From positions 1 through 64,000 of the forward strand of contig NZ_NIRT01000003.1 in NCBI RefSeq assembly GCF_003207795.1: a stretch of 64,000 nt of DNA, read 5' to 3'. The translations under genes and the position numbers were made by a program. The stretch is from Komagataeibacter nataicola. GTDB lineage: Bacteria > Pseudomonadota > Alphaproteobacteria > Acetobacterales > Acetobacteraceae. Positions 9,016 through 17,283 of the stretch are shown piece after piece. Under the pieces are notes generated by a model. It worked only from the letters and a program-made list of their open reading frames with translations. It searched no databases and had not been told where the DNA came from. Position 1 is the first letter of the stretch, and each line of letters opens with the position of its first letter.

Positions 9016-9944
9016 TGTCGTCGCTGCACGAACTGGCGCATGCCAAGATCAACCTGTACCTGCATGTCACGGGGCGACGGCAGGCAGATGGCTATCACCT
9101 GCTTGACAGCCTTGCCGTATTCGCTGGTGCCGCAGACCGGCTGGACCTGAAAACGGGCAGCGGGCAGGGCGGCCATGTGGCGCTTGACATCAAGGGCCGG
9201 TTTTCCGCCAGGCTGGGGGATGAGGACTGCACCGATAACCTGATCGTACGCGCAGGGGCGATCCTGCGCGAACAGATTGGCAAGGATGCCGCGCGTAGCC
9301 TGCCGGATGTAGAGATCACGCTGCACAAGGAACTGCCCGTGGCCTCGGGCATTGGCGGCGGCTCGGCTGATGCCGCTGCCGCCCTGCGGCTGCTGCTGGG
9401 GGTCTGGAATCTTGACCTGCCGCGCGCAACACTCATGGCGCTGGCTACGCGGCTCGGTGCGGATGTGCCGGTCTGCCTCGATCAGTGTGCCGCGCGCATG
9501 GAGGGAATCGGTGAGGAACTCTCACCCGCGCCCCGTCTCCCGCCCTGTGGCATGATGCTGGTCAATTGCGGGCAGAGCGTATCCACCCCGCAGGTGTTCA
9601 AGGCCCGCGCGCCGGTTTTCACCCCCCGCGCCACGCTGCCCTCCACCTGGGCCACGCTGGCCGATATGGTGCGCGACCTCGCCACCCAGACCAACGACCT
9701 GCAGGAGGCCGCCTGTGCCATCTGCCCGGAAATCGTGACCGTGCTCGATGCCCTGCGGACAGCGCCCGGTTGCCGCCTTGCGCGCATGAGTGGGTCGGGG
9801 GCCACGTGCTTTGCCCTGTTCGACAGCCCCGACGCCGCCCGTGCGGCACAGGCCGCCGTGCAGCAGGCTGGCGCGCACTGGTGGGTGTGGGCGGGTGATC
9901 TGTGCCGCAGCAGTGCGGATGTGCGGACATCTATCCCCGCCTGA
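9015..9944 (+). CDS. ispE: 4-diphosphocytidyl-2-C-methyl-D-erythritol kinase
   Basis: Phosphorylates CDP-ME at the 2-hydroxyl with ATP in the MEP isoprenoid pathway, downstream of dxs. A GHMP-kinase fold is evident: Lys11 in HAKINLYLHVTGRRQADGYH, the glycine-rich ATP loop ELPVASGIGGGSADAA (106-121), catalytic Asp150 in LGADVPVCL, and the C-terminal RMSGSGATCFALF loop. Length 309 is normal. It starts inside the stop codon of the TPR gene, so expression is tied to that gene. It ends just before repeat R2 and converges on the SDR gene. Confidence 0.95.
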   Translation: MSSLHELAHAKINLYLHVTGRRQADGYHLLDSLAVFAGAADRLDLKTGSGQGGHVALDIKGRFSARLGDEDCTDNLIVRAGAILREQIGKDAARSLPDVEITLHKELPVASGIGGGSADAAAALRLLLGVWNLDLPRATLMALATRLGADVPVCLDQCAARMEGIGEELSPAPRLPPCGMMLVNCGQSVSTPQVFKARAPVFTPRATLPSTWATLADMVRDLATQTNDLQEAACAICPEIVTVLDALRTAPGCRLARMSGSGATCFALFDSPDAARAAQAAVQQAGAHWWVWAGDLCRSSADVRTSIPA

Positions 9945-9962
9945 GCGGGAAGGGCGTTTTAC

Positions 9963-10050
9963 GGATAGAAGTTTTTGGGTGCCGCCTTTTTTCAAAAAGG
10001 CGGCGTCTTCCGAAGCTTTTTGAAAAAAGCTTCGCCAAAAACTTTTATCC
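9963..10050. repeat. intergenic palindromic element, copy R2 (full, A-B order, best preserved)
   Basis: Left arm GGATAGAAGTTTTTGGGT; hairpin A at 9981-10004 (11-bp stem GCCGCCTTTTT/AAAAAGGCGGC, loop TC); linker GTCTTCC; hairpin B at 10012-10033 (10-bp stem GAAGCTTTTT/AAAAAGCTTC, loop GA); right arm CCAAAAACTTTTATCC, complementary to the left arm. It lies between convergent ispE and the SDR gene. Both hairpins carry T/A tracts on both strands, as in bidirectional terminators. Confidence 0.9.
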
Positions 10051-10055
10051 GGTTT

Positions 10056-11042
10056 TCAGCTTTTTTTACGGCGCAGGGCCAGCAGCACGATGCCCATCAG
10101 CCCCGTTACGGTGGCAAGCTGGGCATGGCGGCTGGTCAGCAGGAACGGCATGGCCTTGCGGGTGACCATGTCAAACCGCCCATGGGCGGCATAGGCGCCG
10201 GGCACGGTTTCATACAGGTCATCAGGCTCATTGCCTGCCACCGGGGTCTTTTCCAGTTGCTTCGCGTAGCCCTTGCCCGACAGCCAGCGGTCTGACAGGC
10301 CGGGCAGAAAGGTGGAAAGCGCCCATTTGCGCACGCCCGACAGGCCCACCCAGATATCGCGCTCGCGCCCGAAGGCGGCGCGGCAGATGGCCTCGGCGGC
10401 GATTTCAGGCTCATAGACCGGCCCCATCGGCTTGAGGCGCTTGCCGGTGTGGTTGCGTGTCCATGAAAAGCGCGGCGTGTTGATGGCGGGCAGGTGCACC
10501 AGCGCGATATGGATGCGGTCGCCATCATGCAGGATTTCGGGGCGGATGCTCTCGGAGAAGGCCCGCACGGCGGCACGCGCCCCGTTTTCCACCGCCTGCA
10601 GCGGCGGCGGGCGCAGACTGGCCAGCCGGTCGAGGTTGACGATGGTGCCATGGCCGCGACGGCGCATGCGCGTAAGCGCGGCGCGGGTGCCGTTGACGGT
10701 GCCGAGATAGGTCACCTCGGTCGCGCGGCGGATCTCATCGGCCTCAAGGGCTGCGACCTGACCGGTTACAGTGGCCCCGGCGCAGTTGATCCATAGCGTG
10801 ATGGGGCCGAGTTTTTCCTCTATTTCCTCAGCCGCCTGTTCCACTGCCGCCGCATCCGCCACGTCGGCGCATACGATATGGGTGCGCACGGTGAGTTCGC
10901 GCAGTTCGGCGGCGGCATCATTGAGCCGGTCGCGGTTGCGGCCAAGCAGGGCGACATCGCACCCGGCCCGGGCCAGTGTGCGGGCCGTGGCGCGGCCGAT
11001 TCCCGCGCCCGCTCCGGTAATGACGGCAACCTGCTGCGGCAT
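10056..11042 (-). CDS. SDR-fold protein lacking the catalytic residues, C-terminal membrane tail
   Basis: Rossmann-fold short-chain dehydrogenase relative. The NAD(P) loop VAVITGAGAGIGRATA is intact near the N-terminus, and WINCAGA (NNAG-like) and TYLGTVNGTRAAL are recognisable. The active site is not. Where family members have N-x-S-S the sequence reads NLDRL (136-140), and where they have Y-x3-K it reads E-N-G-A-R (E152, R156). The C-terminus ends in LATVTGLMGIVLLALRRKKS, a single hydrophobic segment with a basic end. It probably binds a dinucleotide without normal SDR chemistry. The start MPQQVAVITG is chosen over an ATG 15 bases upstream. The function is unknown. Confidence 0.8.
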   Translation of the reverse strand: MPQQVAVITGAGAGIGRATARTLARAGCDVALLGRNRDRLNDAAAELRELTVRTHIVCADVADAAAVEQAAEEIEEKLGPITLWINCAGATVTGQVAALEADEIRRATEVTYLGTVNGTRAALTRMRRRGHGTIVNLDRLASLRPPPLQAVENGARAAVRAFSESIRPEILHDGDRIHIALVHLPAINTPRFSWTRNHTGKRLKPMGPVYEPEIAAEAICRAAFGRERDIWVGLSGVRKWALSTFLPGLSDRWLSGKGYAKQLEKTPVAGNEPDDLYETVPGAYAAHGRFDMVTRKAMPFLLTSRHAQLATVTGLMGIVLLALRRKKS

Positions 11043-11169
11043 GAATGATGCTCCCACCCGTTGGTAACAAGGACCGCGCGGGCAACGCCGCGCGGGCTCA
11101 AGATCAGGATCGGCACCCTATCACGGCCTGCGGCGGGCGAACACCATCACGCAGGCCGGGCTGCCTCCC

Positions 11170-11748
11170 TCAGATGTATTTCAGCGCCACGATGCCACCC
11201 ACCAGCATCACCGCGAACAGCCCGGCCACCAGCGGCAGGCGGCGCTCGATAAAGCCCTGGATCGGCGCGCCATAGCGGCGCAGCAGGGCCGCAAGCAGGA
11301 AGAAGCGCGTGCCGCGCGTTACCGCGCAGGCCAGCAGGAACGGCACCAGCGACAGATGCGCCGCCCCGCTGGCAATGGTGACGAATTTGAACGGGATGGG
11401 AGTCAGCCCCTTGATGAGGATGATCCAGATGCCCCATTCGCGGAAGCGTTCCTGCAAAGTCTGCAATGTGTGCTCGGCATGATAGAAATGCACGATTGGC
11501 ATGGCCGCATATTCCAGCAGGAACGAGCCGATGCACCAGCCCAGCACTGCCCCCGCCACGGAGGCGGCGGTGCAGATGGCGGCCAGGCGGAAGGCCCGCT
11601 CGCGCTGTGTCAGCACCATCGGCAGCAGCATGATGTCGGGCGGCAGCGGAAAGACGCTGGCCTCGGCAAAGGCGATGACCGCCAGCCAGATGACGGCATG
11701 CCGGCTTGAAGCCAGCGCGATGATGCGGGAGTACAGGCGATCAAGCAT
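11170..11748 (-). CDS. YqaA-family (VTT/SNARE-associated domain) membrane protein
   Basis: 192-residue inner-membrane protein with the re-entrant loop pattern of the DedA/YqaA superfamily: AVIAFAEASVFPLPPDIMLLPMVL near residues 24-47, SVAGAVLGWCIGSFLLEYAA, and GLTPIPFKFVTIASGAAHLSLVPFLLACAVTRGTRFF at about 113-150. Four or five membrane segments are evident. Relatives are linked to membrane lipid handling (undecaprenyl phosphate or phospholipid scrambling), but the substrate cannot be told here. It lies on the same strand as the SDR gene; the gap holds two GC-rich hairpins without T-runs. Confidence 0.82.
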   Translation of the reverse strand: MLDRLYSRIIALASSRHAVIWLAVIAFAEASVFPLPPDIMLLPMVLTQRERAFRLAAICTAASVAGAVLGWCIGSFLLEYAAMPIVHFYHAEHTLQTLQERFREWGIWIILIKGLTPIPFKFVTIASGAAHLSLVPFLLACAVTRGTRFFLLAALLRRYGAPIQGFIERRLPLVAGLFAVMLVGGIVALKYI

Positions 11749-11788
11749 TATCGGGCAATGCCATTAACCGCCTGCCTGCGGCAAGAAA

Positions 11789-12268
11789 TTATTGCGCGCG
11801 GGTTACGCGTGGCTCGCAGGTTACGGGAAAGCGGACCGAGCGTGCGATGCAGCTGCGCATGGCGGCATCATGGTGCAGGTCGATCACCTGCTGCACGTCA
11901 TGCGCGGTGGAAAGGGCGGCATGGGGCCGCAGGATGACCTGCGTGAAGGAGAATGACCCGTCCTCGAATTCCTCCAGAATGCCCTCGGCATGATCGGCAT
12001 AGGAAAGAATGCCGATTCCCATCGCCGTGCACAGATGGATGAACCAGAGCTGGTGGTCCGCGCACAGCGCGCCGAGCAGCAGCTTCTCGGGGTTCCATTT
12101 CTGGGAATCGCCGCGAAAGGCGGGCGAGGCCGAGCCATCAATGACCGGCCGGCCCGTGCAGTGCAGCTCGTAGCTGCGTTGATGATGGGCCTGCCGGGAA
12201 GCCCCGTCATGTTCGCCGTTTCCGGTCCATAAAAGTGAGACCTGATAACGGTGTGTTCTGTCCGGCAT
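11789..12268 (-). CDS. OsmC/YhfA-like family protein
   Basis: 159-residue OsmC-superfamily protein; relatives are thiol peroxidases or stress proteins. Visible landmarks are VSLLWTGN, the block KWNPEKLLLGALCADHQLWFIHLC (residues 57-80) and SCIARSVRFPVTCEP (139-153). Relatives usually have the peroxidatic Cys immediately before the His of this block (S-x-C-H). Here that position is Asp71, with a Cys two residues earlier (C69) and others at C80, C140 and C151. Redox activity is therefore uncertain; the alignment is from memory. It is the next gene after the sensor kinase on the same strand. Confidence 0.75.
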   Translation of the reverse strand: MPDRTHRYQVSLLWTGNGEHDGASRQAHHQRSYELHCTGRPVIDGSASPAFRGDSQKWNPEKLLLGALCADHQLWFIHLCTAMGIGILSYADHAEGILEEFEDGSFSFTQVILRPHAALSTAHDVQQVIDLHHDAAMRSCIARSVRFPVTCEPRVTRAQ

Positions 12269-12308
12269 CGAGCGCTATATCCTGAATTGTCCGTACTGGA
12301 ATCGGACC

Positions 12309-13886
12309 TTAGCAGACAAGTGTGACAGTCACACGTAATCCATGCGGGTGTCGGTTGCCTAGCCGGATATCGCCGCCAAGCCCCCAGATAATGTTGCGCG
12401 AAATCGACAGGCCCAGCCCTGTGCCGCCGGTTTCACGGTTGCGGCTGTGCTCGGCGCGCACAAAGGGGTCGAACATGCGCTCGAGGTCCTCGGTGGGCAG
12501 GCCGGGGCCATCATCCTCGATCAGGATGGTGACGGTGGATTCCGCGCCGTCCTCGCCCGTGCCCTTGTGGGGCGGCAGCAGCACGATCCGCACGCCGCCG
12601 CCATATTTTATGGCGTTGGTGACAAGGTTGCTCAGCGCGCGCTTGAGCGCCATTGGGCGCGCGCGCACCAGCACGTCTGGCATTTCCGATGAAAACGCGA
12701 TGTTGTCCGCCTCATCGAGGTAGGTCTCGGCGGCTTCATCGGCAATGGTCTGCAGGAGGGCGGTCAGGTTGACCTGCCCCATCGGCTCGCGTTGCGAGGC
12801 GTCGCGGCCAAAGGCCAGGGTGGCGGCCACCATGGCCTCGAGTTCATCGAGGTCAGCCAGCATCTTGGCCCGCATCTCGTCATCCTCGATGAATTCGGTG
12901 CGCAGTTTCAGGCGCGTGATTGGCGTGCGCAGGTCGTGGCCGATGGCGGTCAGCATCAGCGTGCGGTCGGTCAGGTAGCGGCGGATGCGGTGCGCCATGG
13001 TGTTGAAGGCATGGGCGGCGCGCGCCACCTCGCTTGGCCCGTCCTCGGGCATGGGGGGCGCGTTGACGTTGCGGCCAAGTTCCTCGGCGGCGGCGCCGAG
13101 CGTGCTGACGGGCGCGATCAGCCTGCGCACGCCCCACAGGATCAGGATGCCGCCCGCGAAGGTCATGATGAGGAAGGCAATGGGGAAGGTGGGCGAACGG
13201 AACGGGCTGGGCCGGGGCAGGATGTAATGGATCGTGACCCACCGCCGCTCATCGGGCAGCAGAAAGGCAACCGTCCGCCTGCGCCCTGATGTGGGCGAGA
13301 TCAGCACCTGCTCGGGGCGCATGGATTGCGGCAGCGGCCCCATGCCGGGGTCATTTTCCGGGCCGAAGCCATGCGGGCCGCCGGGGCTGTCGGGGCCGAA
13401 GGGGCCGCCGGGTCTGTGCGGACCACCATGGCTGAAGGGCACCGGCCCCATGTCATCGGGCATGTGGCCGCCATTCCACTCACCCGTCGGCATGTGGTGC
13501 TGGGGGTGGGGCGGGAGCGCCATGGCGTTGATCATGTCCGGCTCGGGGCCGGGGGTGAGGGTGATGTGCACGCTGTCAGGCAGATGGAGCGCTGCAAGCT
13601 CGCGGTCGCGGTCCGAGGGCGCGGTCTCCACGATGGCGCGGTAATAGGTGAACATCTTGCTGCGCGCGCGCTCATAGATCATGCGCTGGTCAAAATCGAA
13701 CCGGTCCAGCGCATGGATGGTCAGCCCGATGATCTGGATGATGCCCAGCCCCCCGATCAGCAGCAGCGTGGTGCGCGCGGCAAGCGACTGCGGCAGGAGA
13801 CGACGCCACAGGCGCGGCCATGCACCCGGCGGCTTTTCCTCAGGTGGTGGCGCGGACAGGAAGGAGGAACCGGAGAACGGCTGCAT
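12309..13886 (-). CDS. sensor histidine kinase with a His/Pro/Gly-rich periplasmic insert
   Basis: EnvZ-type inner-membrane kinase, 525 residues. Two membrane segments (about 41-59 and 233-252) flank a periplasmic domain. HAMP follows (about 253-305), then the DHp helix with phosphoacceptor His317 in TAIGHDLRTPITRLKLR, the N box LVTNAIKYGG, and G boxes EDDGPGLP and GGTGLGLSISRNI. The periplasmic domain carries an unusual insert at residues 121-188, rich in Pro, Gly, Met and at least seven His, which looks like a metal-binding region. It lies eight bases after the response regulator on the same strand, so the two form one operon. The stimulus is unknown; metal sensing is inference. Confidence 0.93.
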   Translation of the reverse strand: MQPFSGSSFLSAPPPEEKPPGAWPRLWRRLLPQSLAARTTLLLIGGLGIIQIIGLTIHALDRFDFDQRMIYERARSKMFTYYRAIVETAPSDRDRELAALHLPDSVHITLTPGPEPDMINAMALPPHPQHHMPTGEWNGGHMPDDMGPVPFSHGGPHRPGGPFGPDSPGGPHGFGPENDPGMGPLPQSMRPEQVLISPTSGRRRTVAFLLPDERRWVTIHYILPRPSPFRSPTFPIAFLIMTFAGGILILWGVRRLIAPVSTLGAAAEELGRNVNAPPMPEDGPSEVARAAHAFNTMAHRIRRYLTDRTLMLTAIGHDLRTPITRLKLRTEFIEDDEMRAKMLADLDELEAMVAATLAFGRDASQREPMGQVNLTALLQTIADEAAETYLDEADNIAFSSEMPDVLVRARPMALKRALSNLVTNAIKYGGGVRIVLLPPHKGTGEDGAESTVTILIEDDGPGLPTEDLERMFDPFVRAEHSRNRETGGTGLGLSISRNIIWGLGGDIRLGNRHPHGLRVTVTLVC

Positions 13887-13894
13887 GGGGCGGG

Positions 13895-14614
13895 TCAGCT
13901 GCGCTCGACCTCGGCTGCGAGAACGTAGCCCCCGCCACGCACCGTCTTGATCAGTTGCGCGTTGCGGCCGTTATCTTCGAGCTTGCGGCGCAGGCGGCTG
14001 ATGGCGACATCAATGGCGCGGTCGAACGGACCGGCCTGCCGCCCGCGCAAAAGGTCGAACAGCATGTCGCGCGTCATGACCCGGTTGGCGCGGTCGAGCA
14101 GGGCGAGCAGCAGGTCGTATTCGCCACCGGTCAGGGGCACTTCCACCCCTTCGGGGTTGTGCAGCCGCCGCCGCCCGGTGTCGAGCGTCCAGCCCGCAAA
14201 GCGCAGCGTGTGCAGCACCGGCACGCTGCGCGGGTCCGGGGTGTCGCTGGCCCGGCGCAGCACGGCGCGGATGCGCGCAAGCAGCTCACGCGGGTTGAAG
14301 GGCTTGGGCACGTAGTCATCCGCGCCGAGTTCAAGGCCGATGATGCGGTCGGTGTCATCGCCCATGGCGGTCAGCATCACGATGGGCACGTTGGCCTGCG
14401 TGCGCAGCCAGCGCGAGATGTCCAGCCCGCTCTCGCCTGGCAGCATGAGATCGAGGATGACCAGCTGGTAATGCCCCTCCGCCCAGCGGCGGCGGGCCTC
14501 CTGCCCGTCACGCGCGGTGGTGACGCGCAGTTCGTTGCGTTCGAGGAAGCGTGCCAGCAGGTCACGGATCTCGCGGTCGTCATCGATGATGAGGATATGC
14601 GGCAGCGGGTTCAT
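13895..14614 (-). CDS. OmpR-family response regulator
   Basis: Cytoplasmic transcription regulator, 239 residues. The receiver domain has the acidic pocket ILIIDDD, phosphoacceptor Asp55 in LVILDLMLPGESGLD, the conserved Thr in PIVMLTAMG and Lys in DDYVPKPF. The C-terminal winged-helix domain (about 140-235) has LTGGEYDLLLALLDRANRVMTRDMLFDLLRG and DRAIDVAISRLRRKLED. The ATG at 14614 is preferred because AGGA sits six bases upstream; a GTG two codons earlier would abut that site. It is transcribed before its kinase. Target genes cannot be inferred. Confidence 0.95.
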   Translation of the reverse strand: MNPLPHILIIDDDREIRDLLARFLERNELRVTTARDGQEARRRWAEGHYQLVILDLMLPGESGLDISRWLRTQANVPIVMLTAMGDDTDRIIGLELGADDYVPKPFNPRELLARIRAVLRRASDTPDPRSVPVLHTLRFAGWTLDTGRRRLHNPEGVEVPLTGGEYDLLLALLDRANRVMTRDMLFDLLRGRQAGPFDRAIDVAISRLRRKLEDNGRNAQLIKTVRGGGYVLAAEVERS

Positions 14615-14691
14615 GCGCACATCCTACACCATGGCGCGCAGGCCCGCACCCGGTGTTTCACTCCGTTGCAATGGCGCGGGCCGCGGTTTGT

Positions 14692-15714
14692 TCAGGCCAG
14701 CCAGGACGGCACGGGCAGGTTTTTGCCGCGCAGGAATTCCGGGTTGAACAGCTTGGACTGGTAGCGCGCGCCCCCATCGCACAGGATGGTGACGATGCGG
14801 TGCCCCGGCCCCATGGCGCGGGCGACGCGGATGGCGGCGGCGATGTTGATGCCCGCCGACCCGCCGACCGAAAGCCCTTCATGGATCAGCAGGCTGTAGA
14901 TCTGCTCCAGCGCCTCGGGGTCGGGGATGCGCACGGCATCATCGAAATGCAGCCCCTCGAGGTTGCCCGTCACGCGGGACTGGCCGATGCCTTCGGTCAC
15001 GGAAGACCCGCTGACCGAAAGATCACCCGACTTCACCCAGCCATACAGGCCCGAGCCTTCGGGGTCGGCCAGCACGATGCGCGGGCGCGCGACGCCGGCC
15101 TTGCGGGCTTCATCCTCCAGCCCCAGCGTCACCCCCGCCAGCGTGCCGCCGGTGCCGCACGAGCAGGTGAAGGCATCGAGCTTTCCGCCCATCTGCTGCC
15201 AGATCTCGGGCGCGGTGGTGTGGCGGTGGCCTTCGCGGTTGGCGGTGTTGTCGAACTGGTTGGCCCATACGCCGCCGGTCTCTTCCGCCAGGCGGCGCGA
15301 GACATGCACGTAGTTGCCCGGATCGCGGAAGGGTTTGGCGGGCACGAGGCGCAGGTCTGCCCCGATCATGCGCAGGAAGTCGATCTTCTCGCGGCTCTGG
15401 GTCTCGGGCATGACGATGATGGAGCGGTAGCCGCGCGCATTGGCCACGAGCGTGAGGCCAATGCCGGTATTGCCTGCCGTGCCCTCCACAATCGTGCCGC
15501 CGGGTTTGAGCGTGCCGCGCCGTTCGGCATCGTTGATGATGGCCAGCGCCGCGCGGTCCTTGACCGAGCCGCCGGGGTTCATGAATTCCGCCTTGCCGTA
15601 TATCTCGCACCCCGTGATGTCCGATGCATGGCGCAGGCGGATCAGCGGCGTATGGCCGATCGCGGCGGGCATGTCAGCACTGGGGGAGGAGACGGGATTT
15701 GCACTTTCGGCCAT
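14692..15714 (-). CDS. cysK: cysteine synthase A (O-acetylserine sulfhydrylase)
   Basis: PLP enzyme making L-cysteine from O-acetylserine and sulfide. Seen: the PLP-lysine block EFMNPGGSVKDRAAL, substrate loop VEGTAGNTGIGL, phosphate loop CSCGTGGTLAGV, and SVGGSAGINIAAA near the C-terminus. About 340 residues, normal for the family. Start MAESANPVSSPSAD; AAGG lies upstream with about 8 bases spacing. A related cystathionine-beta-synthase-like role is possible but there is no CBS or heme domain. It diverges from the rhodanese gene, so sulfur genes flank one promoter region. Confidence 0.9.
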   Translation of the reverse strand: MAESANPVSSPSADMPAAIGHTPLIRLRHASDITGCEIYGKAEFMNPGGSVKDRAALAIINDAERRGTLKPGGTIVEGTAGNTGIGLTLVANARGYRSIIVMPETQSREKIDFLRMIGADLRLVPAKPFRDPGNYVHVSRRLAEETGGVWANQFDNTANREGHRHTTAPEIWQQMGGKLDAFTCSCGTGGTLAGVTLGLEDEARKAGVARPRIVLADPEGSGLYGWVKSGDLSVSGSSVTEGIGQSRVTGNLEGLHFDDAVRIPDPEALEQIYSLLIHEGLSVGGSAGINIAAAIRVARAMGPGHRIVTILCDGGARYQSKLFNPEFLRGKNLPVPSWLA

Positions 15715-15865
15715 AAGGCAGCACCTTCGCTTGATCTGGGTCGTACCATGCGGCACGGCAGGCCGGATGGTGGCCATGCAGTGCCTGTTGCATCCTTACT
15801 ATCAGGAATGGGGCAGGGCTGGCATATCCTCCCTCCACAGGTTTTTCCAGCCGAAAGGAAACATG

Positions 15866-16276
15866 ATGATTGACGATATTTCCCCCGCCGCCGCCTGGGC
15901 TGCGGTCAGTGGCCGCCCCAACGCCCATCTGGTGGACGTGCGCACCCCCATGGAATGGGAACATATTGGCGTGCCTGATCTTTCTGGCGCGGGCCGTACG
16001 CTGGTGCGCGATAGCTGGCAGCTGCCGCCCGCAGGCCAGATCAACCCGGATTTCCTGACCACGCTGGAACAGGCGGGCATTGGCAAGACCGACGAGATCT
16101 ATTTCATCTGCCGCTCCGGCGCGCGCAGCATGGCAGCCGCCCACGCAGCGTATGACGCGGGTTATCACAATGTTTTCAACGTGGCCGATGGCTTCGAGGG
16201 ACCGGAAGACGCCACCGGCAGCCGGGGTCGCCTCGCGGGCTGGCAGGCGTCCGAGCTGCCATGGACACGTGGCTGA
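15866..16276 (+). CDS. rhodanese-like sulfurtransferase
   Basis: Single-domain rhodanese of about 136 residues. The active-site loop is YFICRSGARSMAAAHAAY with the persulfide Cys in CRSGARS; the domain also shows HLVDVRTPMEWEHIGVPDL and the closing VADGFEGP. It moves sulfane sulfur to thiophilic acceptors. Two tandem ATGs occur (15863 and 15866); AGGA at 15856-15859 gives a better distance to the second. It sits opposite cysK and is followed by repeat R3, which separates it from the convergent DUF2272 gene. Confidence 0.88.
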   Translation: MIDDISPAAAWAAVSGRPNAHLVDVRTPMEWEHIGVPDLSGAGRTLVRDSWQLPPAGQINPDFLTTLEQAGIGKTDEIYFICRSGARSMAAAHAAYDAGYHNVFNVADGFEGPEDATGSRGRLAGWQASELPWTRG

Positions 16277-16290
16277 GCAGGTGTTTGAAA

Positions 16291-16374
16291 AATAAAAGTT
16301 TTTGGTGAAGCGTTTTTCAAAAAGCTTCGGAAGACGTCGCCTTTTTGAAAAAAGGCGACACCCAAACACTTTTC
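16291..16374. repeat. intergenic palindromic element, copy R3 (full, B-A order)
   Basis: Left arm AATAAAAGTTTTTGGT; hairpin B at 16307-16328; linker GGAAGAC (complement of the R2 linker GTCTTCC); hairpin A at 16336-16359 with base GTCGCC/GGCGAC instead of GCCGCC/GGCGGC, so the second pair changed on both sides; right arm ACCCAAACACTTTTCC. It occupies the convergent junction of the rhodanese and DUF2272 genes. Confidence 0.9.
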
Positions 16375-16389
16375 CGTTTCAAGCCTGCC

Positions 16390-17283
16390 TTACTGGTCGG
16401 CCTGCGGTTCGCGCTCGGCGTCGTAATGCACCTGCAGCACCACGCACCACGGGTAGCGCGGATCGAGGCTCGCGCCGTGGCTGTTGGTCAGTCGGCCGTT
16501 CGGGGCAACAGGCACATGCGTCAGGGCCACGGCATCATCGATATTGCCGCCAATGATGCTGATTTCATGGCCAAAGGGCGCATCATCATGTGGTCCGGCC
16601 ACCACGATGCCGCAATGGGCGGGAAAGCCCTGCGGCGTGGGCAGGTCACGGAAGCGCACCGACTTGCTCGCCCCGCGTCCCACGCAGATCAGGTCGCCCG
16701 GTTTTGGCGCGTAACGGGCGGGATTGCGGGCCTTGACGCCCTTCTCCTGCCCTGATGCGGCAGCGTTGATGTAAGTGGCGTGGTTGGGGGAATAGGCGAA
16801 GCGGTCATTGGCACCCGCCACCCGCATTACATACGAGATGAACGCCGCCGACCAGGCATAATAGCCATCATGCACGAAATCGGTGATGTGGCCGTCCGCG
16901 TCATGCTTGCCATCCCATGAGGATTCGGTCTCGGCGGGGTCCTGGCCAATCCACCAGTATTCGCCCACGCGCTGCCACAATCCGGCCGTGCGCTCGGGCT
17001 TGACCACCGGGGTGGTCGGTTCGGGGCGCAGCAGCGGGTCGTCATCACTGACCGGCTGGCCGAACAGCCGCCATTCACGCAGCGCGATGGCCACGACATC
17101 CTGCCGGTTGAAGGGCTCGTAGTTACGGGTGGCGAAATCGGGCACGTGCGGGTTGACCGCCAGCGGCCCGGCCCCGTTGGCGTACTGCGCGACCGGGGTA
17201 GTCGCCCGATGGGCCTGATCGGCAGGCGCATGCGCGCACGCAGCCAGCACGAGCAGGGGGGCGAGCAGGACTGTCTTGCGCAA
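16390..17283 (-). CDS. DUF2272-domain lipoprotein
   Basis: Predicted lipoprotein of about 297 residues. The signal peptide RKTVLLAPLLVLAAC has a lipobox (LAAC) and is followed by an amidase-like DUF2272 domain. Visible landmarks are REWRLFGQPVSDDDPLLRPEP, ERVGEYWWIGQD-like KWERVG motifs, VHDGYYAWSAAFISYVMRVAG, PGDLICVGRG and FPAHCGIVV with Cys/His residues of a possible NlpC-like fold. The TTG at 17283 is chosen: GGAG sits seven bases upstream and the signal peptide then starts immediately. The ATG at 17319 would add twelve residues and has no ribosome site. It may act on the cell wall; the function is not established. Confidence 0.78.
   Translation of the reverse strand: MRKTVLLAPLLVLAACAHAPADQAHRATTPVAQYANGAGPLAVNPHVPDFATRNYEPFNRQDVVAIALREWRLFGQPVSDDDPLLRPEPTTPVVKPERTAGLWQRVGEYWWIGQDPAETESSWDGKHDADGHITDFVHDGYYAWSAAFISYVMRVAGANDRFAYSPNHATYINAAASGQEKGVKARNPARYAPKPGDLICVGRGASKSVRFRDLPTPQGFPAHCGIVVAGPHDDAPFGHEISIIGGNIDDAVALTHVPVAPNGRLTNSHGASLDPRYPWCVVLQVHYDAEREPQADQ

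Noticed and set aside
11092-11157. GC hairpins between the SDR and YqaA-like genes as terminators or RNAs
   Set aside because: Stems such as GGCCTGCG/CGCAGGCC are present but lack T-runs and are expected by chance in GC-rich gaps.
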